Below, in pieces: positions 11,850 through 23,648 of a DNA stretch of 64,000 bases. A program made the position numbers and the translations under genes. The stretch spans positions 1 to 64,000 of the forward strand of contig NW_027307674.1 in the NCBI RefSeq assembly GCF_964275005.1, written 5' to 3'. The notes beneath the pieces are model-generated. The model was given only the letters and a program-made list of their open reading frames with translations, had not been told where the DNA came from and ran no database searches. Position 1 is the first letter of the stretch, and each line of letters opens with the position of its first letter. The stretch is from Diadema setosum (taxonomy: Eukaryota > Echinodermata > Echinoidea > Diadematoida > Diadematidae).

Positions 11850-12737
11850 CTAGAGCTTTTCAAGGTTACGCTCACTGTTGATTTTCACCTTCCTGTTGTC
11901 TGTTGTGAGGGCGGTGATTTTGAAGTCGCTTGTCCATGCTTTTCTGACGCTTCGGCTGCTCCGAACTTTGCCGAACAGGGCTTGACGGTCTCTCGTGAGG
12001 TGTTCGTTGACGAAGATACTGGTCCCTCGCAGCTTGCTCCGAGCACGGTAGATCTTGTCCCTCATGTTGCATCTCGTAAACTTGACTAGCAGGGGGTTGG
12101 GACCACGAGATCCCTCCGTGTGCTTGACCTGGAGACGATGTGAACGATCGATGTCTTCTGGGGTGAGTTCGATTCCCAGCTTTTCTTTGACGAGATCCAT
12201 GGCAACTGCATCGGTGTCCTCGTTTGCGGATCCGGCAAGTCCGTAGATCCTCAAACAGTTCCGACGACTGTAGAGTTCAAGATGTTTCATCTCATCGGCA
12301 ACTTTGGACAGCTTGTGCTCGAGATCACCGATGTGTTTTTCGAGGTCCTGGATCATTTTGAGTTTTGCCTGGAGGTTATGGTCCAGTGACGCATACACTC
12401 GCTGCGTGACAGAGTCCAAGATGGCGTCCGATACCGCTTTTGTTATGACGTCTACTACTTCAGTGGTACACAATGCGTCCACAATGCGTTTTTGAAGGGT
12501 GCCATTGAACTCTTCCATAGAAAGGCCAGGGGGCACAACGCTCGAATGACCAGCAGCAGTGGCCTCAGCTTCGTCGGAATTCGTCAACGGGGAAGCTTGC
12601 CCAGGGTCCATCGACTGGGGTGCGTTGGTGTCTTCGGCGTTTTCTGCCTTCTTTTTGGCAGACTTGCCACCGTTTCTGGGGGCCATTTCCAAGAACGGGA
12701 TATCATCCAGGGGAACGAGCCAGGGTATTTGTAGCAA
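11850..12737 (-). CDS. LINE ORF1 protein (intact frame)
   Basis: A 295-codon ORF. A better start is probably the internal methionine at 12686 (MAPRNGGKSAKKK). After a lysine-rich head and an acidic, low-complexity stretch comes a coiled coil (KLKMIQDLEKHIGDLEHKLS), then an RRM-like core (HLELYSRRNCLRIYGLAG) and DIDRSHRL, matching ORF1p of L1/CR1-type elements, an RNA-binding chaperone of the retrotransposition particle. It is the only intact frame of this LINE. Confidence 0.85.
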   Translation of the reverse strand: MLQIPWLVPLDDIPFLEMAPRNGGKSAKKKAENAEDTNAPQSMDPGQASPLTNSDEAEATAAGHSSVVPPGLSMEEFNGTLQKRIVDALCTTEVVDVITKAVSDAILDSVTQRVYASLDHNLQAKLKMIQDLEKHIGDLEHKLSKVADEMKHLELYSRRNCLRIYGLAGSANEDTDAVAMDLVKEKLGIELTPEDIDRSHRLQVKHTEGSRGPNPLLVKFTRCNMRDKIYRARSKLRGTSIFVNEHLTRDRQALFGKVRSSRSVRKAWTSDFKITALTTDNRKVKINSERNLEKL

Positions 12738-12829
12738 CAGTTCCGTAACAATATGATGAAAATGTCACGAACTCGCTAAATTTAGGAAATTTTGTCAACT
12801 AAATAAGAGAGCGATTCAGAAGATGTGTT

Positions 12830-13890
12830 ACGTCGTTGATGGCGCTTTTTGTACTTGCCTTTGTTTTGTATTGGACGCTTCATCGCTTTTACTGCTGGAA
12901 AATTTCACAGGCTTGTAGCTGTAAGGGCTTTCATTATTTTTCTTTTTTCTTAGGTAGTTCAGCTTCACTCCGATGTCATTTATTTTACTATGTCATCAAG
13001 TATACGCACCCCACGAACATAAACATGCAATTTCCCTTGTTTTGTATCAGAGGTTAGAGTGTTTCTATTGCTCATGGGAATTTTTGGTTATCGCCAAATA
13101 ACAATTCATTTAGCTGAACATACTCAAGCAGCAGAGCCCTTAAAATGGGTCAGTAAGTAGTTACAATATATAGCACCATATTTCGTCCACGTATAAACCT
13201 CATTGTCATGTACAGACACACATACTGTACTGTAATATGTTGTAACAGGATAGGTAAGTATGTGGACGTTTACATAACTAGCAGGAATCGGTACTGAATT
13301 ACTGAACTCTATATAATGCTATTATAGTCCAGGTGTATGGCGTCTCACTCATCTCTTTGAAATTCCAAGTTGTTATTGTTTGACCTAATAACGAAGTTGT
13401 AGACAAGTAGGAAAGGAATGGGCTTTATATTGCTTCAATACGAGGTATTTCGTGCTACAATATGCCAAGTTCGGTGCGTATGACGGGGTTCTATGTCCTT
13501 CATTTTCGTCATGGCTGTATCATTAGTATCCGTAGGTGATAATTATGTATTGTTGGCGTCTGGGGCAGTAGAACAGATCAATATCAAACTGGTATCACCC
13601 TGAGTAATGAGGTAAGCATTCAATTTGGTACATTATAATTTCTTCTTTAAAGTCAATCACTGCTGATCGAAATACACAATATTATGATATGGCACGTTCG
13701 ACTGGTAGTTTAGGAAAACGAAAGTTAATGCACCATGAAATCACATGTACATTAGTGCTGCCATTGATTTCAGAGACGTCATTGTTGCGTGGTAATGGCT
13801 GTGGTGGTAAAGGAATCATTGCTTTTAAATCAATGAGACAATCATCAATACTATGCGTGTTCTTGCGGACACGTCTGTTATCCTGATGCG
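12830..13890 (+). repeat. Repeat unit B of the array
   Basis: Noncoding. Opens with the CTTTGTTTTGTATTGGACGC block also seen at 15462 and 21155, then GTTCAGCTTCACTCCGATGT, ATAACTAGCAGGAATCGG and CCAGGTGTATGGCGTCTCAC (13329). A related copy without the first block is at 18900-19855. Confidence 0.6.
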
Positions 13891-15990
13891 AACATTGTTC
13901 CTTTTTTCTTTTCCTTTTATCAAAAAATGGTTATATCCAAAGTTGTTTCTTTCCCTTAACCTGTGTGTGTGTCCGTGTGTGTTGTGCGTGTGTTTGTGTG
14001 GATGTCCCTAGGCAGAGTGGTAGAGCAGCGACTTACGCTACGGTTTACTGCATTTTTAATTGTAAGTTAGTTTTTTCTCTGACATCAAGTTGATGTTTTT
14101 TTAATTAGACATTGCCTATTTGTCAGTTTATGCTTAAGACTATGCTATGACATCTGAAACATTTCCTTCACTTGTATCACGCAAGCATATAAATTGCAGT
14201 TGTGCAGTTTTCCTCTTCCCACTTCTTTTTTTTTTCCCTTTCCTCTACGTTTGTATAAGTTATACTGCAGATGTGAATGTTTCTACTAACATAATCCAAC
14301 TTGAGTATTTGCAATGAAAACTGAATTAACTCTAGGCCAGGTGTATAGCGTCTCGCTCATCTCTTTGAAATTTCAGGTTGTTATTGCTTGTCTATTGGAG
14401 TTGTAGACTGGTTTTCTGTTGCTATAGAGGTATCTCGTGCCACATGAGTGGAAGGTATACACTGTTTAGTATTAGTTAAGAGCTCTTTCATGACACACAC
14501 AGCCAAGTACAGTGTGTTTGAAGGGGTTGTGTGTCGTTCTGCCTATAAAAAAAGCAAATCTTTATTTTCACCATGGCTGCTTCTCTATTCGTAGCCATGC
14601 GTGATGGGTGTTGTTGGCATCTGGGCAGTTAAGAATCGAGTATAATGCTATAATCCCCCTGGTTAGGTTCTAGGCGTTCAATTTGATGTATCGTTCTTCT
14701 TTATTATGTTAATCACTGCTGATGGAATTACAGAATTATGTTACGACACGTTTTACTCAAAGCTTAAAAAGCAAAGTTTATGTACTATACAAGCAATGGT
14801 GCATGAGGCCTATACCATTGATTTTAGATGCGAAATTATGGTATGCCTGTATGTAGGGGTGTCATTGATTAGGAATTAATGAGAAGATTAAGCACTCCTT
14901 CCACTTCCAATTGTCCCCTTTGAATGTGTGTCGATCACGTGGGATAGTCAAATAAATTATCCTTAACGTATTAGCTTACGTTCACTACTCTTGGTTGGAG
15001 GAGACCTACAGTTACATGGTTAAAGGCGCTGTCTCTTTCGCAGGAGCCGTACGTTTTGGCACATGAAATATTAAAATAACCTCATAGGATAACAAGCAAG
15101 AATAGTTGAAGAGTTTGTTTGCAAAAACCGATAAGTCCATATTTGCCAAATGGAGATATTTGTGATTAAAGGTAAAGAAAAATAAGGAGGATAATAAAGT
15201 TTTTACTTCTTCTGACTATTACTTCAAAAATGTACCTTTATTATGTAGTGATCAATATATCATTTGAAAGGCATTATTTTGTACTCTATGACAGAGACCG
15301 TACTTCAAAATCGTCAAAAATGGACTTATCGGTTTTTGGGAACAAACTCTTCAGTTTTATTTTTGCCCTTTTTTCTTCAATTGAGGTAATGCCATTTGAT
15401 TTCGTTCAGGTATAAATCATATTCTTATGTAAACAGACACACTTGCTCTATATGCCTTTGTTTTGTATGGGAGGCTTCATTGCTTGTACTGCTGGTAAAT
15501 CTCACAGGCTTGTATATAGCTGTAAGAGCTCTCTGAAGTGATCATATTAAATTATGGTAACAAGATTAGAGGGAATCATATTGATTATGTGAATAAGTGT
15601 CAAAGGTGATGTTTTAAAAGGTCAATGTTAATACCAAGATGGTTATTCAAACACTTAATTTCATGTTTGTTCGTGTCATTTTGTTCGTGTCGAGGATCAC
15701 TGGGTAAATGCACTGTATGTACTCAAAAAGCGTGTAAATCGACTTTAATTAGTCGCACACGCACAGAATTTCTAGTATGTTTGTGTGACAGAAAAAAAAA
15801 TGTGATCTGAATAATGTAGGTCCACAAAAAAAGTTCAACTAAATATCATAATATAAATTCAAGGTGTTATATCACATTCTTTTCTTTGTCGATCACAGAT
15901 GACCGACATCTGATGACACCAAGCGTATCACCTAACTCGTCCTCACGGTGACGAGTTTCATATCTCGTTTTATTCTTTTTTCTTTCTAGA
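13890..15990 (+). repeat. Repeat unit C of the array, carrying a small MITE
   Basis: Homologous to units A and G: TGTCCCTAGGCAGAGTGG (tRNA-like word, 14003), TATACTGCAGATGTGAATG, CTAGGCCAGGTGTATAGCGT (14331), GATCACGTGGGATAGTC, and the CACAGGCTTGTATATAGCTG end. Beyond that, 15560-15990 matches the end of unit G (AATGTGATCTGAATAATGTA; GATGACCGACATCTGATGAC). It lacks three inserts seen in unit G, so it shows their empty sites. Confidence 0.65.
15108..15352 (+). mobile_element. Small MITE, GAAGAGTTTGTTCGC family copy 1 (245 bp)
   Basis: Inverted ends GAAGAGTTTGTTTGCAAAAA and its inverse (TTGGGAACAAACTCTTC) each extend through ACCGATAAGTCCAT. Other copies are at 48797-49044 and 56762-57009. No ORF. 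Confidence 0.8.
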
Positions 15991-17284
15991 CAATTTTATG
16001 TCGTCAATATCTCAAGAATGACATTACGGAATAACATGACATTTTCAGTCAACATGTCTCATGACAAAATCTAGCCACAATAAGGTTGTCATGACAGTGA
16101 CATATCTATGCCGTCATCTAGGCGCCATTTTGTGATTTTCGGACCATGTTACATGATCGATCATAACTTCATAACTAAAGGTCATTTCTGTATCATTTTC
16201 GGTGGACATAAAGTTCAGGTCACGCTCTATCTTACATTTTGATGCTAATTACCTAGGACATCATTACGTGCGCGTACGCGCGCGTCAAACTTTTAAAAGG
16301 CTCAAAACAACTTTCCAATGGGAAATCTCGAAGTTTCAGACAATTTTAAGCGTTCCCCGCGTCCGCGTCCGTCCGCGTATTTTCGCGCGCAGTGCGCGTA
16401 AGCAACATGGAAATGCACATTTTTTGACAGATTTGGATTCTTTATACATTAAGTAACAATATCCATTGATTTCCGATCAATTTTGACCTATAACAAAGGA
16501 TGCGCTGGCGTCAAAGTTGAAATTTCGTGTTCGCGTCTATGTGGAAATATGGCGAAAAACATGTCTTTGTTTATTTCGCCATAGCTCTTTAAAACGTCCA
16601 GTGACCCTATGTTTTTATTGCGTATTACAAAAGCATATGAATTGGAAATAACGTTTCAAGTATCAATATTTCCCTAAATACATTATGACGTCATCATATC
16701 GTCGTCTGAAATAAAAAAAAATGGAATATTTTTTTAGGTACTGTTTCTGATATTCATTTGCTCGTATATCTGTTATTTAAGCTCAATATTATCTCAAATT
16801 CAGATATGTTGTACTTTGAACATTTGCCTTTCAAGTCCATGTCATGATTTTTTGGAATGTGATGACGTCATTATACTTCAAATTGTGATTAAAGGTAAAG
16901 ACTCAAAATCGGACAAGTTTACGTGTAATGTCTATGGGAGGTGATTTACTTTTAAACCATGCATTGACTTGACAACGTTTAAGCACCTTTATCTCAGCTG
17001 ATTTTGCTCCATTTCCTCTGAAACTTGAGTATGTTGTAGCTAAGACAATAAGCTGCAGTCATCATGCATTTTATATTTTCATATCTCCTCATCAGGTCGA
17101 CAATTTTGTAGTTAAAAACTGAAAATGAGAATGCAATCTGTACGGAACGATTCCCGATTGTTCTTCGCAACTGTATATTGGTCGAATCCACGCGGCCACT
17201 TGTGGGAAGTTGAATAGCGCCATCTCAGTCAAAACTGTCACGATAGTATTATCATACATTTAAGTTTCGCATAGGATCTTCAGT
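15991..17284. other. Unclassified, no gene; TGACGTCAT words and CG-rich block
   Basis: No coding signal. A CG-rich stretch (16266-16400, with GCGCGTACGCGCGCG) sits in otherwise AT-rich DNA, and TGACGTCAT-like words recur (16686, 16861). Probably an old repeat; family unknown. Confidence 0.4.
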
Positions 17285-17880
17285 ACAGCCGTGTGGCGTA
17301 ATAGCTTAGCGCGCTGGGTGTTCATAACGCCATACCGGAAGGCGAGAAGTTCGAGTCCCGCAAGAGTTTTCTCTTCCTTTTTTTTTTTTCGGCACTTCAG
17401 GTTTACTCCGATTTCATTTATCGTATTATTTTATCAAGTATACGTAACCCGTGAACACGGCTGCTCTATATCCCTTGGTTTGTATTGGAGTTTGGAGATT
17501 GGGTTTGCTTCATTAAGTTTCTCATACTTCATGTTGTAAATTGCCCCTTGTTACAGTGTCCCGCTTGCCACCTTTCGTTTGCCCCTTCCTTTTCTCTTCA
17601 TTGGTCATGTTGGTTCTTGTTATATTGTAACAGGATAGGTAGGAACATGTACGTTTAATAAACTGGCAGGAATGGGAGCTGAATTGATTAACTCTAGTCC
17701 AGGTGTATGGCGTCTCGCTCATCTCTCTGAAATTCCAGGTTGTTATTGTTTGACCCAATAACGGAGTTGTAGACAGGTTTTATGTTGCTATAGAGGTATC
17801 TTGTGCCACATGAATGGAAGGCATCACTGTTTAGTAGAAGTAATGAACTTTTTCATAATGTAAATGATATAAAGATATGA
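17285..17880 (+). repeat. Repeat unit D with tRNA-like SINE head
   Basis: Starts with GCCGTGTGGCGTAATAGC, an A-box-like TAGCTTAGCGCG and a B box GTTCGAGTCCC (17349), then a T-run, GGCACTTCAGGTTTACTCCG, CTTGCCACCTTTCGTTTGCC and CCAGGTGTATGGCGTCTCGC (17699). The head looks derived from a tRNA; the body is shared with units E and F. Confidence 0.65.
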
Positions 17881-17894
17881 ATTTCACATCCAAT

Positions 17895-18895
17895 CTTCGG
17901 GACAGCCGTGTGGCTTTATAGTCGCTTAGCGCGCTGCATGGTCATTATGCACTACCTTAGGACGAGATGTTCGGGACCCGCAGGACGCTATTATTTTTTT
18001 TCTCTCTCTCTTTCTTTGTTTTTCTTTTGGCAGTTCAGCTTCATTCCGATGTCATTACCCCACGACACACAGTCACTCAAGTTCCTTTTTTTTTTGCCGG
18101 AGGCTGGAGGTTGGATTTGCTTCATATATCATACGTAATGTTGTAAATTGCCCTTGGTATACAGTGCCCCGCTTGCCACCTTTCGTTTTCTCTTTCCTTT
18201 TCTCTACGTTTGTTCCTGTTACACTGCACAAGACAGGTCGGAAAATAATTTACATAACTCAACTGGAGCAGGAATGGCAACTGAATAAATTACCTCTAGG
18301 CCAGGTGTATGGCGTCTCGCTCGTCTCTTTGAAATTCCAGGTTGTTATTGTTTGACCTAATAACGGAAATGTAGACAGGTTTTATGTTGCTATAGCGGTA
18401 TCTTGTGCCACATGAGTAAAAGGCATCACTATTTAGTAGTAGTAATGAACTTTTTCATGTCCCTCCATGTCAATTATAGTGTGTTCAAAGGGGTTGTGTG
18501 TCTATCTGCCAAAGAAAAGGAAAACCTTATTTTCGTCATGGCTATTTCTCTATACGTAACCGTAGGTGATGAGTGTTGTTGGTATCTGAGCAGTGAATAA
18601 CACAGCATCAGGCTAAAATCCCCCTTAGTTATACGCGCTAAGCGTTCAATTTGATATATCTTTATTTATGTAGTCAATCACTGCTAATGGAGTTACAGAA
18701 TTATGTTATGACACCTTTCACTGAAAGTTTGTAAAGCAAAGTTTATGGACAAGGCAAGCAATTGTACCTGAATAATACCAATGATTTCAGAGGGAAATTA
18801 TGGTATACCTAAATGTAAGGGTATCATTGCTTTGGAATTGCTGAGACAATATCTTGGCACGAGGGCTTCCACCTCTAATAACTGATCCCTTTGAA
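17895..18895 (+). repeat. Repeat unit E with tRNA-like SINE head
   Basis: Head GCCGTGTGGCTTTATAGTCG, with a decayed B box (TGTTCGGGACCC). The body then runs through CTTGCCACCTTTCGTTTTCT and CCAGGTGTATGGCGTCTCGC (18301) and continues into sequence otherwise found in unit A-type copies (GGGGTTGTGTGTCTATCTGC), so it is a recombinant of the two unit types. Confidence 0.6.
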
Positions 18896-18899
18896 GATC

Positions 18900-19855
18900 T
18901 TCGGATCTTCCGTGTGGCAGAATCGCTTAGCACGCTGCGTGTTTATAATGCCCGACCGGAAGGAGAGAAGTTAATCGAGTCCTGCAGGACTTTTTCCTTT
19001 TATCTCTTTTTTCTTTTCTTTTTCTGCAGTTCAGCTTCACTCTGATGTCATGAACACAGCTACTCTATTTCCCTTGTTTTGTATTGGAGTTTGAAGGTTG
19101 GGTTTGCTTCTTTAATTTTGGCACACGTATAATGTTGTAAATTGCATCTTGAAACAGTACCCCGCTTGCCACCATTCGTTTTCTCTTTCCTTTTCTCTTC
19201 ATTTGTTCTTGTTATACTGTAGCAGGATATCAAGGAACGTGTACGTTTACATAACTAACAGGAATGGGAACTGAATTAATTAACTCTAGTCCAAGTGCAT
19301 GGCGTCTCGCTTATCTCTTTGGAATTCCAGGTTGTTATTGTTTGACAAAATAACGGAGTTAAAGACAGGCAGGGAAGGAAGTGACTTGATATTGCTTCAT
19401 AATGAGGAATTTCGGGCAACACCTTTCCAAGTGTAGTGATTATGACGGGGTTCTCTGTCGTTTATTTTCGTCATGGCTGTTTCACTAGTTTAGCCATAGG
19501 TGATATATGTTGTTGGCATCTGGGAGAATAGAACAGATCAGTAACAAACTGGAATAGCCCTATAAGCAATGTGGTAAGCGTTCAAATTTTTGCGTTATCT
19601 TTCTTCTTTAAAGTCAATCACTACTGATCGAAATACACAATATAATATTACACGTTCCACTGGTAGTTTAGAAAAAGGGAGTTAATGCACGATGCAATAA
19701 TAAATGTGCTACCATTGATTTTAGAGACGTCATTGTGATGGGGTACTAGTGATGGTAAGGGAACCATAGATTGCTTTTAAAGTAATGAGACAATCATTGG
19801 ACCTTTGCATCAAGACCGTATTCCCATCTAGAATATAATGCATGTTCTTGCGGCG
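18900..19855 (+). repeat. Repeat unit F with tRNA-like SINE head
   Basis: Head TTCCGTGTGGCAGAATCGCT and decayed B box (TTAATCGAGTCCTG), then CAGTTCAGCTTCACTCTGAT, CTTGCCACCATTCGTTTTCT and TCCAAGTGCATGGCGTCTCG (19289). The second half matches unit B (CTGTTTCACTAGTTTAGCC; GTCATTGTGATGGGGTACTA). Confidence 0.6.
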
Positions 19856-21259
19856 TTTTTTTAAAATCCTGACGTGGACATTTTCTTTTTCTTGTTTTTA
19901 ATTTAAGAATGTTATATCTAAATTTGTTTCTTTCCCTTAACATTTTTTTTTTGTTGAATATAAAGTTGGACGTTCCATGACCGAGTAGAAGAGCAGCGAT
20001 TAAGTTACAGTTTCAATGCATCTCATCTTGTTTACCATCTTCTCTGACATTAAATTGATGGTTGTTATATTTGGCATTGTCTGTCTATTTGCCTGTTTAT
20101 GCTCATAAAACACTGCTATAACAACTAATACATTTGCTTCACTTGTCACACGCAATGATATGGATTGCAGTTGTGCATGCAGTTTTACTTCTGCCACCTC
20201 TCCTTTTTCTCTCCCCTTTTCCCTCACTTTGGTTTTGTTATACTGCAGATGGGAATGATTACAATAACATAACCCAACTTGAAGTAGGAATGAGAACTGA
20301 ATAAATTAACTCTAGGCCAGGTGTATATAGCGTCTCGCTCATCTCTTTGAAAATTCAGGTTGTCATTGTTCGACCAACGGAGTTGAAGACAGGCTTTATG
20401 TTGCTATAGAGGTATCCCGCGCCACATGAATGGAATGCATACGCTGTTTAGTATTAGTAATGAATTTGTTCATGTCCATCCCTGCCAATAAAAGTGAAGT
20501 GTGTTTGACGGGGTTCTGTGTCATTCTGTAATGAGAAAGCAAAGTTTTATTGTCGCCATGGCTGTTTCTCTATGCGTAGCCGTGGGTGATGGGTGTTGTT
20601 GGCATCTGGGCAGTAAAGAACCGAATATCATGCTATAATACCCCCCCCCCCCCCGTTAGGTTCTAAGCGTTCAATACGGTGATATATCTCTCTTCTTTAT
20701 TATGTCAATCACTGCTGATGGAATTACAGAATTATGTTATGACACGTTTCACTCAAAGCTTAAAAAACAAAGTTTATGCACGATACAAGTAATGGTGCAT
20801 GAGTCCTATAGGCCATTGATTTTAGATGAGAAATTATGATATGCCTATAGTAGAGGTGTCATTGATTAGGAATTAATGACACGATTAAGCACTCCTTCCA
20901 CTTCCAACTGTCCCCTTTGAATGGGTGTCGATCACGTGAGATCGTCATAAATTATCATTCACGTATAAGCTTACGTTCAAAGTGTACTCTTAGTTGGAGG
21001 AGACCTATAGTTACATGGTTAAAGGCGATGTCTCTTTCGCTGGAGCCGTACGTTTGGCCCGTTTTTCTTTTGCCCTTTTCTCTTCAATTGAGGTATCACT
21101 TTCGTCCAGGATAAATCACATTCTCATGTAAACAGACTCACTTGCTCTATATCCCTTGTTTTGTATCGGAGGCTTCATTGGTTTTACTGCTGGTAAATCT
21201 CACAGGCTTGTATATAGCTGTAAGAGCTCTCTGAACTGATCATTATGATAGCAAGATTA

Positions 21260-21815
21260 AGGGCTTTTTACACTTGTAAATTTTTGCTTAGCCCCGGACC
21301 AACGGTGGGGCTAAGGGGGGAGGGGGGGGGGGCCTTAGCCCCACCGTTGGTACGGGACTATCCTTAGCCCACTTTCTGTTTACACTCGTTTTTGCCAAAG
21401 TGGGCTAGCCCCACCGATAGTACGGTACTATCTGGCCCTGCAAAATAGCAGGGGTTAGCACCGCAATTGCGGTGCCAAGCAAGTGAGTGTAAACAGAACG
21501 AAAAAATAATCCTGGTTTAAGCGACGGAGACGAAGTCCGACCCTCACTGACCAATCAGAAACGAGGTAACCAAGTGCTGCCGGTGCGTGCGTGTACGTGT
21601 ACAGTACACAGCGTAATTATGAATATTTATGTGGTTTGGAAAGTCCGGGGCTAAGAAATACGAGTGTAAAAAGGTCAGTTTTCTCCTTAGACCCGGACAA
21701 GAGATAGTACGGGACTAATTGGCGAGTGTAAAAAGCTGAAAAATTGGTACGGGACTAACGATAGTCCTGGGTCAGAGAAAGTCCGGGGTTAAGAAACACA
21801 AGTGTAAAAAGCCCT
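21260..21815. mobile_element. Harbinger-like MITE, 556 bp, TTA target duplication
   Basis: Inverted ends AGGGCTTTTTACACTTGT and its inverse, each continuing to a CCCCGGAC block (about 35-40 bp). Flanked by TTA at 21257-21259 and 21816-21818. Unit C has a single GATTAGAGGGA at 15564, the empty site. The 3-bp TTA duplication fits PIF/Harbinger elements. No transposase. Confidence 0.8.
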
Positions 21816-21922
21816 TTAGAGGGAGTCATATTGGTTATGTGAATAATGGTCAAAGGTCATGTTTTAAAAGGCCACTGTTAAAGGCAGGATGGTTATAAAC
21901 ACTTAATTGTCATGTTTTATTT

Positions 21923-22613
21923 GTGACCCTGCACCTCAAAACAAACAAAAAGTCGCCAGACATGAATTTTTAGTTAAGACCATATTCTGAAAGAGCAGAC
22001 TTTAAGCTTTAAAATGATGTATAACTCAAATCAAATGGACTCTCCTAACCCGTCTAAATATTGGAAAGAAAGCACAAACTCAGGAAAAGTGTGAACTGAG
22101 AAACGAGGCTCTGAAGTACAGTGTCCATTCAAACGCTTAATCTTTACCAAACCGTGCTGGCTGTGCGATGAATGGGACAAAAAACAGGAAGTTAACCACC
22201 AGAGTAACAACAATGAAGGGATTATCAGATTAAACTGAAATTAGGCGTGCCTCATTAACACATTCTGACCATAATTAATGCCAACTTTCAAAGCAGTAGC
22301 ACTATCCTTTCAAAAGTTATTGGAGTTGAAAGTGAAGAGTGTGGACAAGGTTTTTCAGAAGTGAAAAGGGGATTCTAAAGACACACCTAATCACACTATT
22401 CTACAAAAAATGTTCGACATAAACTGCTAAAAAAACACACTTTCTTGCCCGTTTTATGATACCAAATTTTAGCATAATGTAAAAAAAAAGACCCGCTCTT
22501 TCAGAAAATATGAAAAAGTCAAGTTCGGCTAGGTTGACCCATTTCACTTATTTCCAGTCCTCACGCAAAATCAGTGGGTGCGACTTTATGTTCGTTTTGA
22601 GGTGCACGGTCAC
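21923..22613. mobile_element. MITE, GTGACC family copy 2 (691 bp)
   Basis: Same ends as 5941-6631 and the same length. Flanked by ATTT at 21919-21922 and 22614-22617. Unit C offers the likely unoccupied site near 15675 (GTCATTTTGTTCGTGTCG). Differences from copy 1 are scattered substitutions and short indels. Confidence 0.82.
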
Positions 22614-22639
22614 ATTTGTACGTGCCGAGGATCACTTGG

Positions 22640-23180
22640 ACCCCGTTTACAGTGCGAGGCTCGGCCGCGCCGAGCCCACCTTCATTTCGGTGTAAACGCG
22701 CAAAAGGCCAAATGCGGGGCCAAAATTGGCCTCGCATTAGACCACGCTCTGGAGGTGGTCTCGGCCGCGGCCGAGCCGCGGTCGCGCCCGGCCTTTTTCT
22801 CAGTGTAAAAGCAAACTGGGCTAAATGAGCGGCCAATTTTAGTCTGGCTTCCATACCCTAGCCTGTACTATTTCGCTATTCAGGATATTAACCACTTCAA
22901 CGTCGAAAACTAGTATAGTTTAAGGTGGTTTTGTCCTGCAAAGGATTTTTTCCTTCGGCAAAGGCCTTTGCCCGAACGGCGACTTCGTCGCCACGGAATT
23001 CAGTTGGCAAAGGATCTGAAAACCAGACAATACCAAATTGCGTTTGTTTACAAGTAGAGCGCCACTACGACAAAATATTGAAAGGTTTGAATCACAAGCG
23101 CGGCCGAGTCCGGCAGTGTAAACGGACTAAATTGCGGGGCTCGGCCTCGCAATTGAGGTTGGCCTTGGCCGCGGCAAATG
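22640..23180. mobile_element. GC-rich inverted-repeat element
   Basis: A GC-rich island in AT-rich DNA. CCGTTTACAGTG near 22646 has its inverse CAGTGTAAACGG near 23116, and TCGGCC/GGCCGA words are repeated in both directions throughout. Unit C lacks this block at the matching place (after GAGGATCACT), so it is an insertion. Apparent ORFs here are by-products of base composition. Confidence 0.5.
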
Positions 23181-23648
23181 TGATCTGAATAATGTAGGCC
23201 AAAAAAGTTCAACTAAGTATCTCATTATAACTTCAAGGTGCTATATTACATTCTTTTCTTTGTCGATCACGGATGACCGACATCTGATGACTCCCAGCGT
23301 ATCACCTTACTCGTCTTCAGTGTGACGAGTTTCATATCTCCTTTTAATTTTTTCTTGCATTAGGGATAGTGAAGACGAATAGCGGGATTTGACATCATTA
23401 TCTCACCTTACGTGCTAGCATACATAAGAGTTGTGTAAAAACATACCAGAATATGATGTTTAAGATCAATATCTACCTTGTCTATATTCCCCGAATCTGT
23501 TCAAAGTTATTGATGCTACTCAAATACATTCAGCTTAAGCACGTAATGGCAGTTCACTGTATAATGCCTATTATTTACTGCACTATTTGTCAAGAAAGAA
23601 AACGGCATACAGGTAAATAAAGTGGAAAATGTGTAATGAATCTCTCAC

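Larger units (their letters stand above)
8562..12760 (-). mobile_element. Degenerate CR1-like LINE, ORF1 plus ORF2, interrupted by a SINE
   Basis: Minus-strand order: ORF1 protein (12737-11850), PHD-like zinc finger, AP-endonuclease, reverse transcriptase with YADD, and the RT C-terminus (8855-8562). A tRNA-derived SINE splits the RT at about 9010-9300; reading resumes at HLGVTLNDTLTWNNHI on the other side. ORF2 carries a frameshift near 11580 and in-frame stops near 11137 and 10100. The endonuclease and PHD-like finger arrangement fits the CR1 group of LINEs. The copy is dead. Confidence 0.85.
19860..23360 (+). repeat. Repeat unit G, expanded by three insertions
   Basis: Homologous to unit C from start to end (TGGACGTTCCATGACCGAG, 19968; CTAGGCCAGGTGTATATAGC; GATGACCGACATCTGATGAC, 23271) but longer by about 1.5 kb. 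The extra length is a Harbinger-like MITE (21260-21815), a GTGACC MITE (21923-22613) and a GC-rich element (about 22640-23180). Also contains a C-run at 20641. Confidence 0.65.

Noticed and set aside
22561..22854. Arginine/proline-rich ORFs in both directions
   Set aside because: By-products of the GC-rich inserted element.
23470..23530. Candidate for the missing 65-nt GTPase exon (ASITLNRFGEYRQ with donor CAAG/GTAGAT)
   Set aside because: The donor phase fits and an RF pair aligns, but the acceptor phase is wrong, a stop lies just upstream and similarity is too weak.
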